Shown here in pieces: positions 48,420 to 56,492 of a DNA stretch of 64,000 bases (positions are counted from its first letter, which is position 1; every line of letters starts with the position of its first letter). The notes below the pieces were generated by a model that saw nothing but the letters and a program-made list of their open reading frames with translations, was not told where the DNA came from and searched no databases. This DNA is from JAIFWN01 sp049304015 (GTDB taxonomy: Bacteria > Patescibacteriota > Minisyncoccia > Phycocordibacterales > Zambryskibacteraceae). The stretch is from the NCBI GenBank assembly GCA_049304015.1, contig JBAQNS010000009.1, positions 1-64,000 on the forward strand. The letters run 5' to 3'. The position numbers and the translations under genes are program-made.

Positions 48420-49793
48420 ATGAAAAAGATTTACGTCGTCACGGACCTTGGTCCTGGTGACGGTGGTAAGGGTGGTGTGGTCCACAAGATCAGCCACATG
48501 CAAGGTGCTCACACTATCCTCAAGGTAGGAGGAGCACAGGGAAGTCATGGAGTATCTACTTCGAGTGGAAAACGATTTGCCTTTAGTCAATTTGGTTGTG
48601 GCACCTTCGAAGGTGTTCGCACTCACTTGACCAAGAGGTTCGTTGCTTCACCTGAAGGGATACTCAACGAAGCGCAAGCTTTGGATCAAGGTTGTGGTTT
48701 GAGTGATGTCTACAGTCTGCTCACAGTGGATGAGGATGTCATTTGTGCCACTCCGTATCATGGCATCTCTTCACGCTTGAAAGAGCTTGCAAGAGGAGAT
48801 AATCTTCGCGGTACGATTGGGACAGGGGTTGGTGAGGCGTTTCGCTACAACCAACGTTTTCCTGAACTGACTATCCGTGCGAAGGATCTCTTCAGCCAAA
48901 ACCTAAGAGAGCTGCTGGCTGCAGTTAGAGACCAACTACACGTTGACCTCGAATCTGTAATTAGTGGTACTTTCTTAGAAAGTGATAGGGTCTTAGTTGA
49001 ACAAGAAGTAGATCGTCTGCTTGATCCGAAATACCTTGAATTTATTTTGCATCGTTTTCGAACGGCTGCAAAGCATGTCCGAATAGTAGGCCAAGAGTAT
49101 TTTCATGATCTTACCACCAGCTATGGTGTGATGGTTGTTGAAAGTTCTCATGGTGTACTGACGGATCATTTTCAAGGGTTTCATCCTCATACTTCAGCCA
49201 TTCGAACACTTCCTCGCTTCACGCGTGGGATGCTCGAAGAAGTTGGATATGATGGCGAACTGGTGAACATTGGGGTAACCCGTGCATATCAAATTCGTCA
49301 TGGTGCAGGGCCTATGCCAACAGCCGATGAGGCTATGGCAGAAAACCTTTTACCAGGAAGTTCGAAGGATGAGAATCGCTATCAGGGAAAGGTGCGTGTT
49401 GGTCCACTTGATTTGGTACTGCTTCGTTATGCGATAGCAGCCTGTGGTGGACCAGATGCATTCGACGGCTTGGCTGTCACCTGGTTCGATCAAATCCAGG
49501 AGAATGGATCTTGGTTTTTGTGTCGGAGCTACAAGGGAGCAACAGATCAAAACTTTTTCACCCCACAAGGTGAGTTGAAGGTTCGATTTGGAGATGATGA
49601 AGAACAGTTGAAGTATCAGGAGGAACTTGGTCACCATCTAGAAAGGTGCGTACCAGTGCTCACAGAGCACACAGTTTCTCCTGGTCCCAACTTTAACTTC
49701 CTCACTTGCTCTGCAGTATTGAATGAAGCACTTCGAGTACCTGTACGGATGGTCTCGTTCGGATCTACCGAACAAGAAAAATTGTGTAGGTGA
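48420..49793 (+). CDS. adenylosuccinate-synthetase-like protein (island gene 3)
   Basis: 457 residues from ATG 48420 (GAGGA 7 nt upstream). It keeps the PurA architecture but diverges: VTDLGPGDGGKGGVVHK replaces QWGDEGKGKIVD (catalytic Asp retained), VGGAQGSHGVS replaces GGxNAGHT (catalytic His retained), RGTIGTGVGEAFRYNQR matches GTTxxGIGPxYxDK, VESSHGVLTDHFQGFHPHTS matches EGAQGxLLDxxxGTYPxVTS, GVTRAYQIRHGAGPMPT matches GVxKAYxTRVGxGPFPT, and the RCGWFD site reads RVGPLD. A GTP-dependent ligase acting on an unusual purine or other substrate is inferred. The 3' two thirds are less GC-rich than the genes on both sides. Confidence 0.82.
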   Translation: MKKIYVVTDLGPGDGGKGGVVHKISHMQGAHTILKVGGAQGSHGVSTSSGKRFAFSQFGCGTFEGVRTHLTKRFVASPEGILNEAQALDQGCGLSDVYSLLTVDEDVICATPYHGISSRLKELARGDNLRGTIGTGVGEAFRYNQRFPELTIRAKDLFSQNLRELLAAVRDQLHVDLESVISGTFLESDRVLVEQEVDRLLDPKYLEFILHRFRTAAKHVRIVGQEYFHDLTTSYGVMVVESSHGVLTDHFQGFHPHTSAIRTLPRFTRGMLEEVGYDGELVNIGVTRAYQIRHGAGPMPTADEAMAENLLPGSSKDENRYQGKVRVGPLDLVLLRYAIAACGGPDAFDGLAVTWFDQIQENGSWFLCRSYKGATDQNFFTPQGELKVRFGDDEEQLKYQEELGHHLERCVPVLTEHTVSPGPNFNFLTCSAVLNEALRVPVRMVSFGSTEQEKLCR

Positions 49794-49815
49794 ATTCAAA
49801 CCACAAGGAGTAACC

Positions 49816-50964
49816 GTGGGAACTTCTGCAGAACCGACCGTTGGTGACGCTGTCACCACGAGGCTCACCGAATTGGGTGTCGAACCGACTGTGATCGAGA
49901 AGATCAGGACGGACCTCGGCGCCACTTCGGTGGACGATCTGGCTGGCCTCAACGAGAGTGATCTCGTCGGCGCCGGCATGAAGGCTCTTCCGGCGAGGAA
50001 TCTCGTCGCAAAGCTCAGGAAGGCCGCAGCGGAAGCTGCTGCTCCTGCCGCAAGTGCAGTCAGCACGATGTCGTTCGAAGGCGTACTGCCGGCAGTGCCG
50101 GATGATACGTCATGGCTTGCGGCACTTCGTGCAGGTGGAGTTCTGAAGGTCGATCAGTCGACCGTCATCTCCGCCGTTCGTGCAGGACTCGCTCACCGGG
50201 TCGGACTCTTCGAAGTTCCGGATCTGCTCGTCGCAGAGATGGAGCGGTTCTCGGATGCGAACGAAGAGCAGGTCGACCCGGAGTTCTTCAAGCTCCGCAA
50301 GATGCTGACTCGCAAGTCGTACGGCGATATCTTCGAGGCCATCGAAGGACTCGAAGGCTCGTACGTCACCGAGGGTCGCAAGAAGGAACTCTTCAGCCGT
50401 CTCGATGGCAAGTTGTGGCCGGCAATCATCAGCTTCAACGGCGCCCTTAAGGCGTGGCAGGAAGCATGGATGCAGGGTGCAGCCAATCCTGCCATCATGA
50501 TGAGCGCGATCTTTGCGGCTTCTGGTACTGGTGGTGGAGCGATGCCTCCGGGCATGATGCAGCCACCCGATACCGGCGTCCTGCGTGACAACGCGGCAGC
50601 CGTGGCGGACGCAGTCAATCGCGTTTTCGCTGGGACTGGCGTGCAGATCGCCGCGGCCCTCGCATACGAGGCGTCGCGTATCAAGGAGACTCTCACGAAC
50701 CCGCGGTTGCCCGCCCTTATCGGTGCGGCCAATCGCGACCAGATGCTTCGTCAGCTGGGTGTGGCCGTTTCGGCGACCTATCCTCGCCTCGAGATGAACC
50801 TGACCAAGTTCGTGCTGGCGGTTCTGCAGGCACAGGACCAGCCGGCCGGCAACGAAGAGCTTCAGTACTTCGGTGCCATGTACATGCTCGGGTCCCAGAT
50901 CCCCTGGGAGCAGCTGGGTTCGACTGGCAAGCCGTCGGGTATCGGCGGCGGTCGTCGCCTCTAG
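49816..50964 (+). CDS. SAM-like plus alpha-helical protein of unknown function (island gene 4)
   Basis: 382 residues from GTG 49816; AAGGAG lies 5 nt before it. An N-terminal region about residues 10-70 resembles a SAM/helix-hairpin fold (LTELGVEPTVIEKIRTDLGA, NESDLVGAGMKALPARNLVA). The remainder is helical without known motifs, with a Gly/Met/Pro-rich stretch (GGGAMPPGMMQPPDTG) in the middle and a Gly/Arg end (GIGGGRRL). No catalytic signature is seen, so a structural or adaptor part is plausible. About 62% GC in the line sampled, the highest in the window. A strong terminator closes the operon. Confidence 0.7.
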   Translation: MGTSAEPTVGDAVTTRLTELGVEPTVIEKIRTDLGATSVDDLAGLNESDLVGAGMKALPARNLVAKLRKAAAEAAAPAASAVSTMSFEGVLPAVPDDTSWLAALRAGGVLKVDQSTVISAVRAGLAHRVGLFEVPDLLVAEMERFSDANEEQVDPEFFKLRKMLTRKSYGDIFEAIEGLEGSYVTEGRKKELFSRLDGKLWPAIISFNGALKAWQEAWMQGAANPAIMMSAIFAASGTGGGAMPPGMMQPPDTGVLRDNAAAVADAVNRVFAGTGVQIAAALAYEASRIKETLTNPRLPALIGAANRDQMLRQLGVAVSATYPRLEMNLTKFVLAVLQAQDQPAGNEELQYFGAMYMLGSQIPWEQLGSTGKPSGIGGGRRL

Positions 50965-50993
50965 AACCAAATCTCTCAATAAGTACATTAGTT

Positions 50994-51023
50994 GGGCGGA
51001 TACGATTAGTGTCCGCCCTTTTT
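50994..51023 (+). terminator. terminator of the GC-rich operon
   Basis: GGGCGGA/TCCGCCC 7-bp stem, 11-nt loop, TTTTT. Confidence 0.92.
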
Positions 51024-51034
51024 CATTGCCTAAT

Positions 51035-52810
51035 TTATGAAAGTTTAGGGAGAAAAACTCTTTGGGTAAAAAGTTTAAGTGCAGTTTGTCTAAATCCTGA
51101 ATCCCAAAATACACTCTTTCCATCAACAAGTTCGGAATGTTCAGTATGCAATCCGCCGGAGGGAGGTAAAAATTTCTTGTACCCCTTGTGCATCAGTCTG
51201 TATTGCAAGGTGTCTCTTTCAAGTTCCTCTAAGAAAACTCTTCGTGCAGGCAATCCATAAATTTCACCATTATTGTAAAAATATTGAGTCAAAAGTTTTT
51301 CGTGCAAATCTTTTATCACTTGTTTGTCTCCATCCCAAACTGCTCCAAACAAAACATGGGTCCAGTAACTTTCTCCTACGAATGGTTCTGGTTTATCAAA
51401 ATCATGAACCTTTAATCCAATTGGTGCTTCCTCTAACCAAAACTCTATAGTGTCTCCATGAGCATATTTTTGAGGAAGCTTTGACTTGAGTAACTCCTTA
51501 ACTCTCTCCTTATCCTCCAATTTAATTTCAGGTTTAACAAAAATAGCCAAATCTAAGTCAGAATTTGATGTCCCATAGCCCTTAAGTTTTGAGCCAAAAT
51601 ACAATGCCACAGGGTATAAATACTGTGCCAGCTCTGCATCATTTTCGATTATTGAGGTAATATTATTCATAATTTCTTGATCATTATTAGCCTCAGTCAA
51701 ATTTTTTGAAAACGGTCCTGATAGGGAAGTGAGTTTTAGACCAAGACTCAAAAATACAGCTTCATCCAAAATATTTAATTTGTTTAATCTATAGAAAAGA
51801 GTTGAAAGTTCATCTACAGTCTCTGGAGTTTTTTTATCCCAAAGTGACATTATGATATCCTCATATTTTTTGTATATTTTTATAGCTTCATCTTGATTTA
51901 CTGCTGTTGTTGACTCTATGGCATCTCGGATACCAATAACCAAGGCGAGTTTGTCATCACTAGTTACGACCTTTTCATCCTCTAGTACTAGTTTTGCTAT
52001 ATCACGGGCTTTTGATTCTGTATCCCTTCTCTTTCTTTCACTACTTAACCAAGCAGTGCGTCCTTCTGTGACTATTTCTGGTTCTTCAATTTCAATTCTA
52101 GCTTCAGAAACATTAATTTGCCCCAAGTATTTATCCTCCACAAGTCCCAGGTCGACCGCTACAGTGAGTGCTTCATATGCATTTTGTCTAAAGACGTCAT
52201 CATCACTTTCACTGATTAAGTTTAAAACTTTATCTACACTAATTAATTCCTTTTCTATTAATTTAGGGATTAAGTGCGCAGCCTTTACCACTCTGGGCAA
52301 ATCACTTTCTCTTAATTCTACTTCTAATACATCTCCATCAACAAAATTTGCTCGGACATCATGTATATCTAAGCATGCTTCCCATGCATTCATGTATGTT
52401 GCTCTAAATTTTTCTGCAGCTTGTGACAGTTCACTATCAGGAGCACCTAAATTTACACTCGGTAAATATTCGAATGGCACATAAAGCAAAGCTCTTTTAT
52501 AATCTGGGTTTTCAAGTAAATGACTCAATGATTCAAACAAATCTATAACCTGCTTCTCACTCAGCTGGCCTTCATTTAGTGCCAGTTCTAACTCAATATT
52601 AGGTTTTCGCATATTAGAAATCACAGCTTCAACACTTTCAATTATTTTTTTGCGTTCTTCTATTTGTTTAATGAATACCTCATTGTCCAAAATCTTTTCT
52701 GGCCAAACATTCGACTGATTAGTTGAATCAAGTAGTGATTCAACTGCAGGTACGGTAAATTGTCTTTTCTCTGCTGATTCTTCGTTTAGATTTGTGCCCT
52801 CTCTATACAT
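51035..52810 (-). CDS. large protein with a C-terminal nucleotidyltransferase domain
   Basis: 591 residues. The first ~370 residues are helical and charged without recognised motifs. A minimal nucleotidyltransferase (MNT/pol-beta) domain follows: ALYFGSKLKGYGTSNSDLDL with the GSxxxG and SDxD metal residues, then AIFVKPEIKLEDKERVKELL and a later GDTIEFWLEE. Such domains transfer NMPs to small molecules, RNA or proteins; the target is unknown. TATAAT (minus strand 52822-52817) lies exactly 6 nt before the ATG. Divergent from ychF, with 28 bp between start codons. Confidence 0.75.
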   Translation of the reverse strand: MYREGTNLNEESAEKRQFTVPAVESLLDSTNQSNVWPEKILDNEVFIKQIEERKKIIESVEAVISNMRKPNIELELALNEGQLSEKQVIDLFESLSHLLENPDYKRALLYVPFEYLPSVNLGAPDSELSQAAEKFRATYMNAWEACLDIHDVRANFVDGDVLEVELRESDLPRVVKAAHLIPKLIEKELISVDKVLNLISESDDDVFRQNAYEALTVAVDLGLVEDKYLGQINVSEARIEIEEPEIVTEGRTAWLSSERKRRDTESKARDIAKLVLEDEKVVTSDDKLALVIGIRDAIESTTAVNQDEAIKIYKKYEDIIMSLWDKKTPETVDELSTLFYRLNKLNILDEAVFLSLGLKLTSLSGPFSKNLTEANNDQEIMNNITSIIENDAELAQYLYPVALYFGSKLKGYGTSNSDLDLAIFVKPEIKLEDKERVKELLKSKLPQKYAHGDTIEFWLEEAPIGLKVHDFDKPEPFVGESYWTHVLFGAVWDGDKQVIKDLHEKLLTQYFYNNGEIYGLPARRVFLEELERDTLQYRLMHKGYKKFLPPSGGLHTEHSELVDGKSVFWDSGFRQTALKLFTQRVFLPKLS

Positions 52811-52816
52811 AAGGCC

Positions 52817-52832
52817 ATTATATGGCTATTAT
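52817..52832. promoter_or_regulatory. divergent leaderless -10 elements of the nucleotidyltransferase gene and ychF
   Basis: TATAAT on minus (52822-52817) and TATTAT on plus (52827-52832), each exactly 6 nt from an ATG (52810 and 52839). Confidence 0.7.
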
Positions 52833-52838
52833 TTGGGT

Positions 52839-53654
52839 ATGTCACTTTCTATAGGTATTGTCGGACTACCAAATGTGGGCAAATCAACGCTTTTTAATGC
52901 ATTGACCAAGAAATCTGTGCCCGCGGAGAATTATCCCTTCTGCACCATTGACCCATCAGTGGGTATTGTGCCTGTACCAGATGAACGCCTTACAAAACTT
53001 GCAGAAATGAGTAAATCAAAAAAAGTTATCCCTGCTGTCGTTGAATTCGTAGATATTGCCGGTTTAGTTAAAGGAGCGTCAGAGGGTGCAGGATTAGGGA
53101 ATAAATTTCTCTCTCATATAAGAGAAGTAGATGCCATTATCCAAGTAGTTCGAATCTTTGAAGATAAAGATATTATTCATGTCCACGACAAGGTTGACCC
53201 ACTTTTTGATATAGAAATAATAAATATGGAGCTAGTAGCAGCAAACATAAATAAACCAATTCTTTATGTGATAAATACTTCAGAAGCCTCAGAGAATCAT
53301 AGAGAAGTACTTTCGAAGATACCTGGACCTTATATAGAGATAGATCCAATCTTTGGGACTGGTTTAGAGAATCTTATTAAAGCTGGATATGATTTATTGG
53401 ATTTAATTACTTTCTTCACTACTGGAGAAAAGGAGTCTAGGGCTTGGACTACAAAGAGAAACTCAACAGCACCTGAAGCAGGCAGGGCCATTCATAATGA
53501 TTTTAAAGAGAAGTTTATTAGAGCCGAGGTTATAGAGAATGAGAAGCTACTTGAAGCTGGTTCATATGCTGCAGCCAGAGCCAAAGGTTGGGTTAGGACA
53601 GAAGGTAAGGAATATATTGTGAAGGATGGGGATGTGGTAGAATTCCTTATATGA
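52839..53654 (+). CDS. ychF: YchF/Ola1-type GTPase lacking the coiled-coil domain
   Basis: 271 residues from ATG 52839 (family norm ~360). G1 GLPNVGKSTLFNALT, PAENYPFCTIDPSVGIVPVP, G3 VDIAGLVKGASEGAGLGNKF, and the C-terminal TGS domain (FFTTGEKESRAWTTKRNSTA, HNDFKEKFIRAEVI, AARAKGWVRTEGKEYIVKDG) are intact. The helical coiled-coil insert is gone: IINMELVAANINKPILYVIN runs directly from the G domain helix to the NxxE-like G4. YchF binds ribosomes and hydrolyses ATP or GTP. TATTAT lies exactly 6 nt before the ATG. Confidence 0.94.
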   Translation: MSLSIGIVGLPNVGKSTLFNALTKKSVPAENYPFCTIDPSVGIVPVPDERLTKLAEMSKSKKVIPAVVEFVDIAGLVKGASEGAGLGNKFLSHIREVDAIIQVVRIFEDKDIIHVHDKVDPLFDIEIINMELVAANINKPILYVINTSEASENHREVLSKIPGPYIEIDPIFGTGLENLIKAGYDLLDLITFFTTGEKESRAWTTKRNSTAPEAGRAIHNDFKEKFIRAEVIENEKLLEAGSYAAARAKGWVRTEGKEYIVKDGDVVEFLI

Positions 53655-54181
53655 ACAATCAATCAAAAATACTTAGGTGGACAGTTATTATTGGCATAGT
53701 GATAGTCCTTAATATGTTTTTTAACTACGCTCTTTCACTTGTTTATAAAGAGCCTGATTTTAATGTTTTTTGTCCAAATACAACTCAGGTAGTTGAAGCT
53801 AATACAAAAGATTTGTGTGTCTCTAAAGGTGGTCAATGGAACCAAAATACTGCCTATGCTCCACAAAAAATGGAAGCTAGCGGTTATTGCGACCTTCAAT
53901 TTACCTGCAGAAATGACTATGATGTAGCCAGAAAGAATTATGACAGGAATGTTTTTGTTACTTTAGTTATCCTTGGAGCACTTTGTGTATTATTAGGTAA
54001 TTATTTAAAAGGCAATCTTGTATTAGGACAATCACTATCAATCGCTGGAGTACTGTCTTTCATTATTGCTTCAGTCAGATATTGGTCATCTGCAGATAAC
54101 CTTATTAAAGTAATCATTCTAGCCATTGCTCTGGGTATACTAATCTGGATAGCAATGAAGAAATTTAAAGATTCAATCTAA
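53651..54181 (+). CDS. membrane protein of unknown function
   Basis: 176 residues with an N-terminal membrane segment (WTVIIGIVIVLNMFFNYALS), an extracytoplasmic loop with four cysteines (VFCPNTTQ, LCVSKG, GYCDLQFTC) that could form two disulfides, and three further membrane segments (VFVTLVILGALCVLLGNYL, SIAGVLSFIIASVRYW, VIILAIALGILIWIAM). No family recognised. Start overlaps ychF by ATGA, and its stop shares a base with the leuS start: one operon. Confidence 0.75.
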   Translation: MNNQSKILRWTVIIGIVIVLNMFFNYALSLVYKEPDFNVFCPNTTQVVEANTKDLCVSKGGQWNQNTAYAPQKMEASGYCDLQFTCRNDYDVARKNYDRNVFVTLVILGALCVLLGNYLKGNLVLGQSLSIAGVLSFIIASVRYWSSADNLIKVIILAIALGILIWIAMKKFKDSI

Positions 54182-56421
54182 TGCAGGATTACGATCCAAA
54201 ACAAATAGAACCTAAATGGCAAAAATTTTGGGAAGAAAACAATGCAGGTAAAGCCGAAGAAGACTCAAACAAGCCCAGATACTATTGTCTAGTAGAGTTT
54301 CCTTATCCCTCTGGAGACGGGCTCCACGTTGGTCATGTTAGGAGCTACTCGGCCCTCGATGCCTTGGCCCGTAAACGCCGTATGGAAGGCTACAACGTCC
54401 TTTATCCAATAGGATGGGATGCTTTCGGACTACCCACAGAAAACTACGCTATCAAGACAGGCAAGGACCCAAAAATTGTTACCAAGGAGAATACAGATGT
54501 TTTTAGAAGGCAATTAAAGGCACTGGGACTTTCATTCGATTGGTCAAGAGAAATAAATACCACCGATCCAAAATACTATAAGTGGACTCAGTGGTTATTC
54601 CTTCAATTCCTAAAACATGATCTTGCATATAAAGCCAAGATTGCCATCAATTGGTGCCCAAAGGACAAAATTGGTTTAGCCAACGAAGAAGTAGTGAATG
54701 GTTGTTGTGAGAGATGTGGCACAAAAGTGGAGAAGAGAGACAAGGAACAATGGATGCTCGCCATAACCAAATACGCGGATAGGTTAGATAAAGATTTAGA
54801 GACAGTTGATTTTCCTGAGAGAGTTAAATTGAGTCAAAAAAATTGGATAGGTAAGTCGGAAGGATCCGAAATTGTTTTCAATGGAGATAAAGAAATAAAA
54901 GTTTTTACCACTCGTCCAGACACTATTTTTGGTGCCACCTTCCTTGCTATTGCTCCAGAAATTTCAAAGAAATTAATAGGGGATGATTTTGGTGTAGTGT
55001 TAGATACAGATAGAGAAAACAAAGAAAAGATAGGTGTTAATACTGGACTCGTAGTCAAAAATCCCGCCAATGGTGAAGAAATACCAGTTTGGGTAGTGAA
55101 TTATGTCTCAGCAGATTATGGGACGGGCGCCATTATGGGAGTGCCTGCAGATGATGAGAGAGATATGGAGTTTGCAGAAAAATATAAACTACCAATTATT
55201 AAAGATTATAAGAAGGCAGGTTTTGAGGATTTTGGGCAAAAAGTCACAAGATTTAAACTCAGAGATTGGGTCTTTAGTAGGCAAAGATATTGGGGGGAAC
55301 CTATACCAGTGATTCATTGTGCCAAATGTGGCACAGTGCCTGTACCAGAGGAGAACTTGCCAGTTTTATTACCGGATGTAGCCAAATATGAACCCACAGA
55401 CAACGGCGAATCACCTCTAGCCTCTATAGATTCTTGGGTAAATACAAAGTGTCCAAAATGCGGAGATGAAGCGAAACGAGAAACAGATACCATGCCAAAC
55501 TGGGCTGGTTCAAGCTGGTACTTTATGCGCTATACAGATCCAAATAATGACAAAGTTTTTGCTTCAAAAGAAAGATTAGAACATTGGATGCCAGTAGATT
55601 GGTACAACGGAGGTATGGAGCACACCACCCTTCATCTTCTCTATTCTCGTTTTTGGAATAAGTTTTTGTTTGATATTGGTTTGGTACCTACAAGTGAACC
55701 ATACAAAAAGAGAACCTCTCATGGATTGGTTTTAGGTGAAGGCGGAGAAAAAATGAGTAAGTCTATTGGTAATGTTATTAACCCAGATGACATCATAAGT
55801 CGTTTTGGAGCGGATACATTGCGTTTGTACGAGATGTTCATGGGTCCATTTGAGCAGGCTATTGCCTGGAACGAAAGTTCGCTGGTTGGACCAAGAAGAT
55901 TTATAGAGAAAGTATGGAAACTTAAAGATAAAATTGATTCTAGTATTGTAGAAATATTTCCTGAAGATGAGATATTGATGAACCAAACTATAAAAAAAAT
56001 ATCAGATGACCTAGAAAATGTCGGTTTTAATACTGCCATCTCTAGTTTAATGATTTATACAAATGCTCTAGAAAAACGTGCTTCTATTTCTAAGATTGAG
56101 TACGAAACACTGCTTCTATTATTAGCGCCCTTTGCCCCACATGTATGTGAGGAGTTGAATTTTAAAATTAACAACTCAAATTCAATTTTTGAAAAAGAAT
56201 GGCCAAAATACGATGAGAACAAGCTCACAAATAGGGAAGTAACGCTTGGAATTCAAATAAATGGCAAGCTTAGATCTACTATAAAGGTTCATATTGACAT
56301 TTTTGATGAGGAATTGAAGAAAAAAGTTTTAGAGCAAGAAGAAGTCAAAAAATGGCTTAACCACAACGAGATAAGAAAAATTATCATTGTTGCTGGCAAA
56401 ATTGTCAATATCGTGATATAA
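54181..56421 (+). CDS. leuS: leucyl-tRNA synthetase
   Basis: 746 residues (E. coli 860). HIGH motif in FPYPSGDGLHVGHVRSY, zinc-like CERCGTKVEK and CAKCG/CPKCG pairs, the CP1 editing domain with TTRPDTIFGATF and GTGAIMGVPADDERDMEFA, and the KMSKS loop GEGGEKMSKSIGNVI. In the editing site the usual HD reads DD, keeping the key Asp. The C-terminal region ends with a short extra domain (GIQINGKLRSTIKVHIDI). Translational start on the last base of the preceding gene. Confidence 0.97.
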   Translation: MQDYDPKQIEPKWQKFWEENNAGKAEEDSNKPRYYCLVEFPYPSGDGLHVGHVRSYSALDALARKRRMEGYNVLYPIGWDAFGLPTENYAIKTGKDPKIVTKENTDVFRRQLKALGLSFDWSREINTTDPKYYKWTQWLFLQFLKHDLAYKAKIAINWCPKDKIGLANEEVVNGCCERCGTKVEKRDKEQWMLAITKYADRLDKDLETVDFPERVKLSQKNWIGKSEGSEIVFNGDKEIKVFTTRPDTIFGATFLAIAPEISKKLIGDDFGVVLDTDRENKEKIGVNTGLVVKNPANGEEIPVWVVNYVSADYGTGAIMGVPADDERDMEFAEKYKLPIIKDYKKAGFEDFGQKVTRFKLRDWVFSRQRYWGEPIPVIHCAKCGTVPVPEENLPVLLPDVAKYEPTDNGESPLASIDSWVNTKCPKCGDEAKRETDTMPNWAGSSWYFMRYTDPNNDKVFASKERLEHWMPVDWYNGGMEHTTLHLLYSRFWNKFLFDIGLVPTSEPYKKRTSHGLVLGEGGEKMSKSIGNVINPDDIISRFGADTLRLYEMFMGPFEQAIAWNESSLVGPRRFIEKVWKLKDKIDSSIVEIFPEDEILMNQTIKKISDDLENVGFNTAISSLMIYTNALEKRASISKIEYETLLLLLAPFAPHVCEELNFKINNSNSIFEKEWPKYDENKLTNREVTLGIQINGKLRSTIKVHIDIFDEELKKKVLEQEEVKKWLNHNEIRKIIIVAGKIVNIVI

Positions 56422-56492
56422 TAGTTTCTATAAGTAATAACAATGGTTTGACAGATATCGGGCCAAGTGATACAAATAGACTTTATAAACAT
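56417..56492 (+). promoter_or_regulatory. promoter region of the sigma4-HARE gene
   Basis: TGATATAAT across the leuS stop (hexamer 56417-56422), and TTGACA (56448-56453) with TACAAA (56471-56476) after a 17-nt spacer, 16 nt before the ATG. Confidence 0.5.

Noticed and set aside
50110..51129. 339-codon antisense frame opposite island gene 4
   Set aside because: Long frames on both strands are expected in a GC-rich segment; this one has no Shine-Dalgarno or -10 box and runs through the operon terminator, while the forward frame has AAGGAG-GTG and a terminator.
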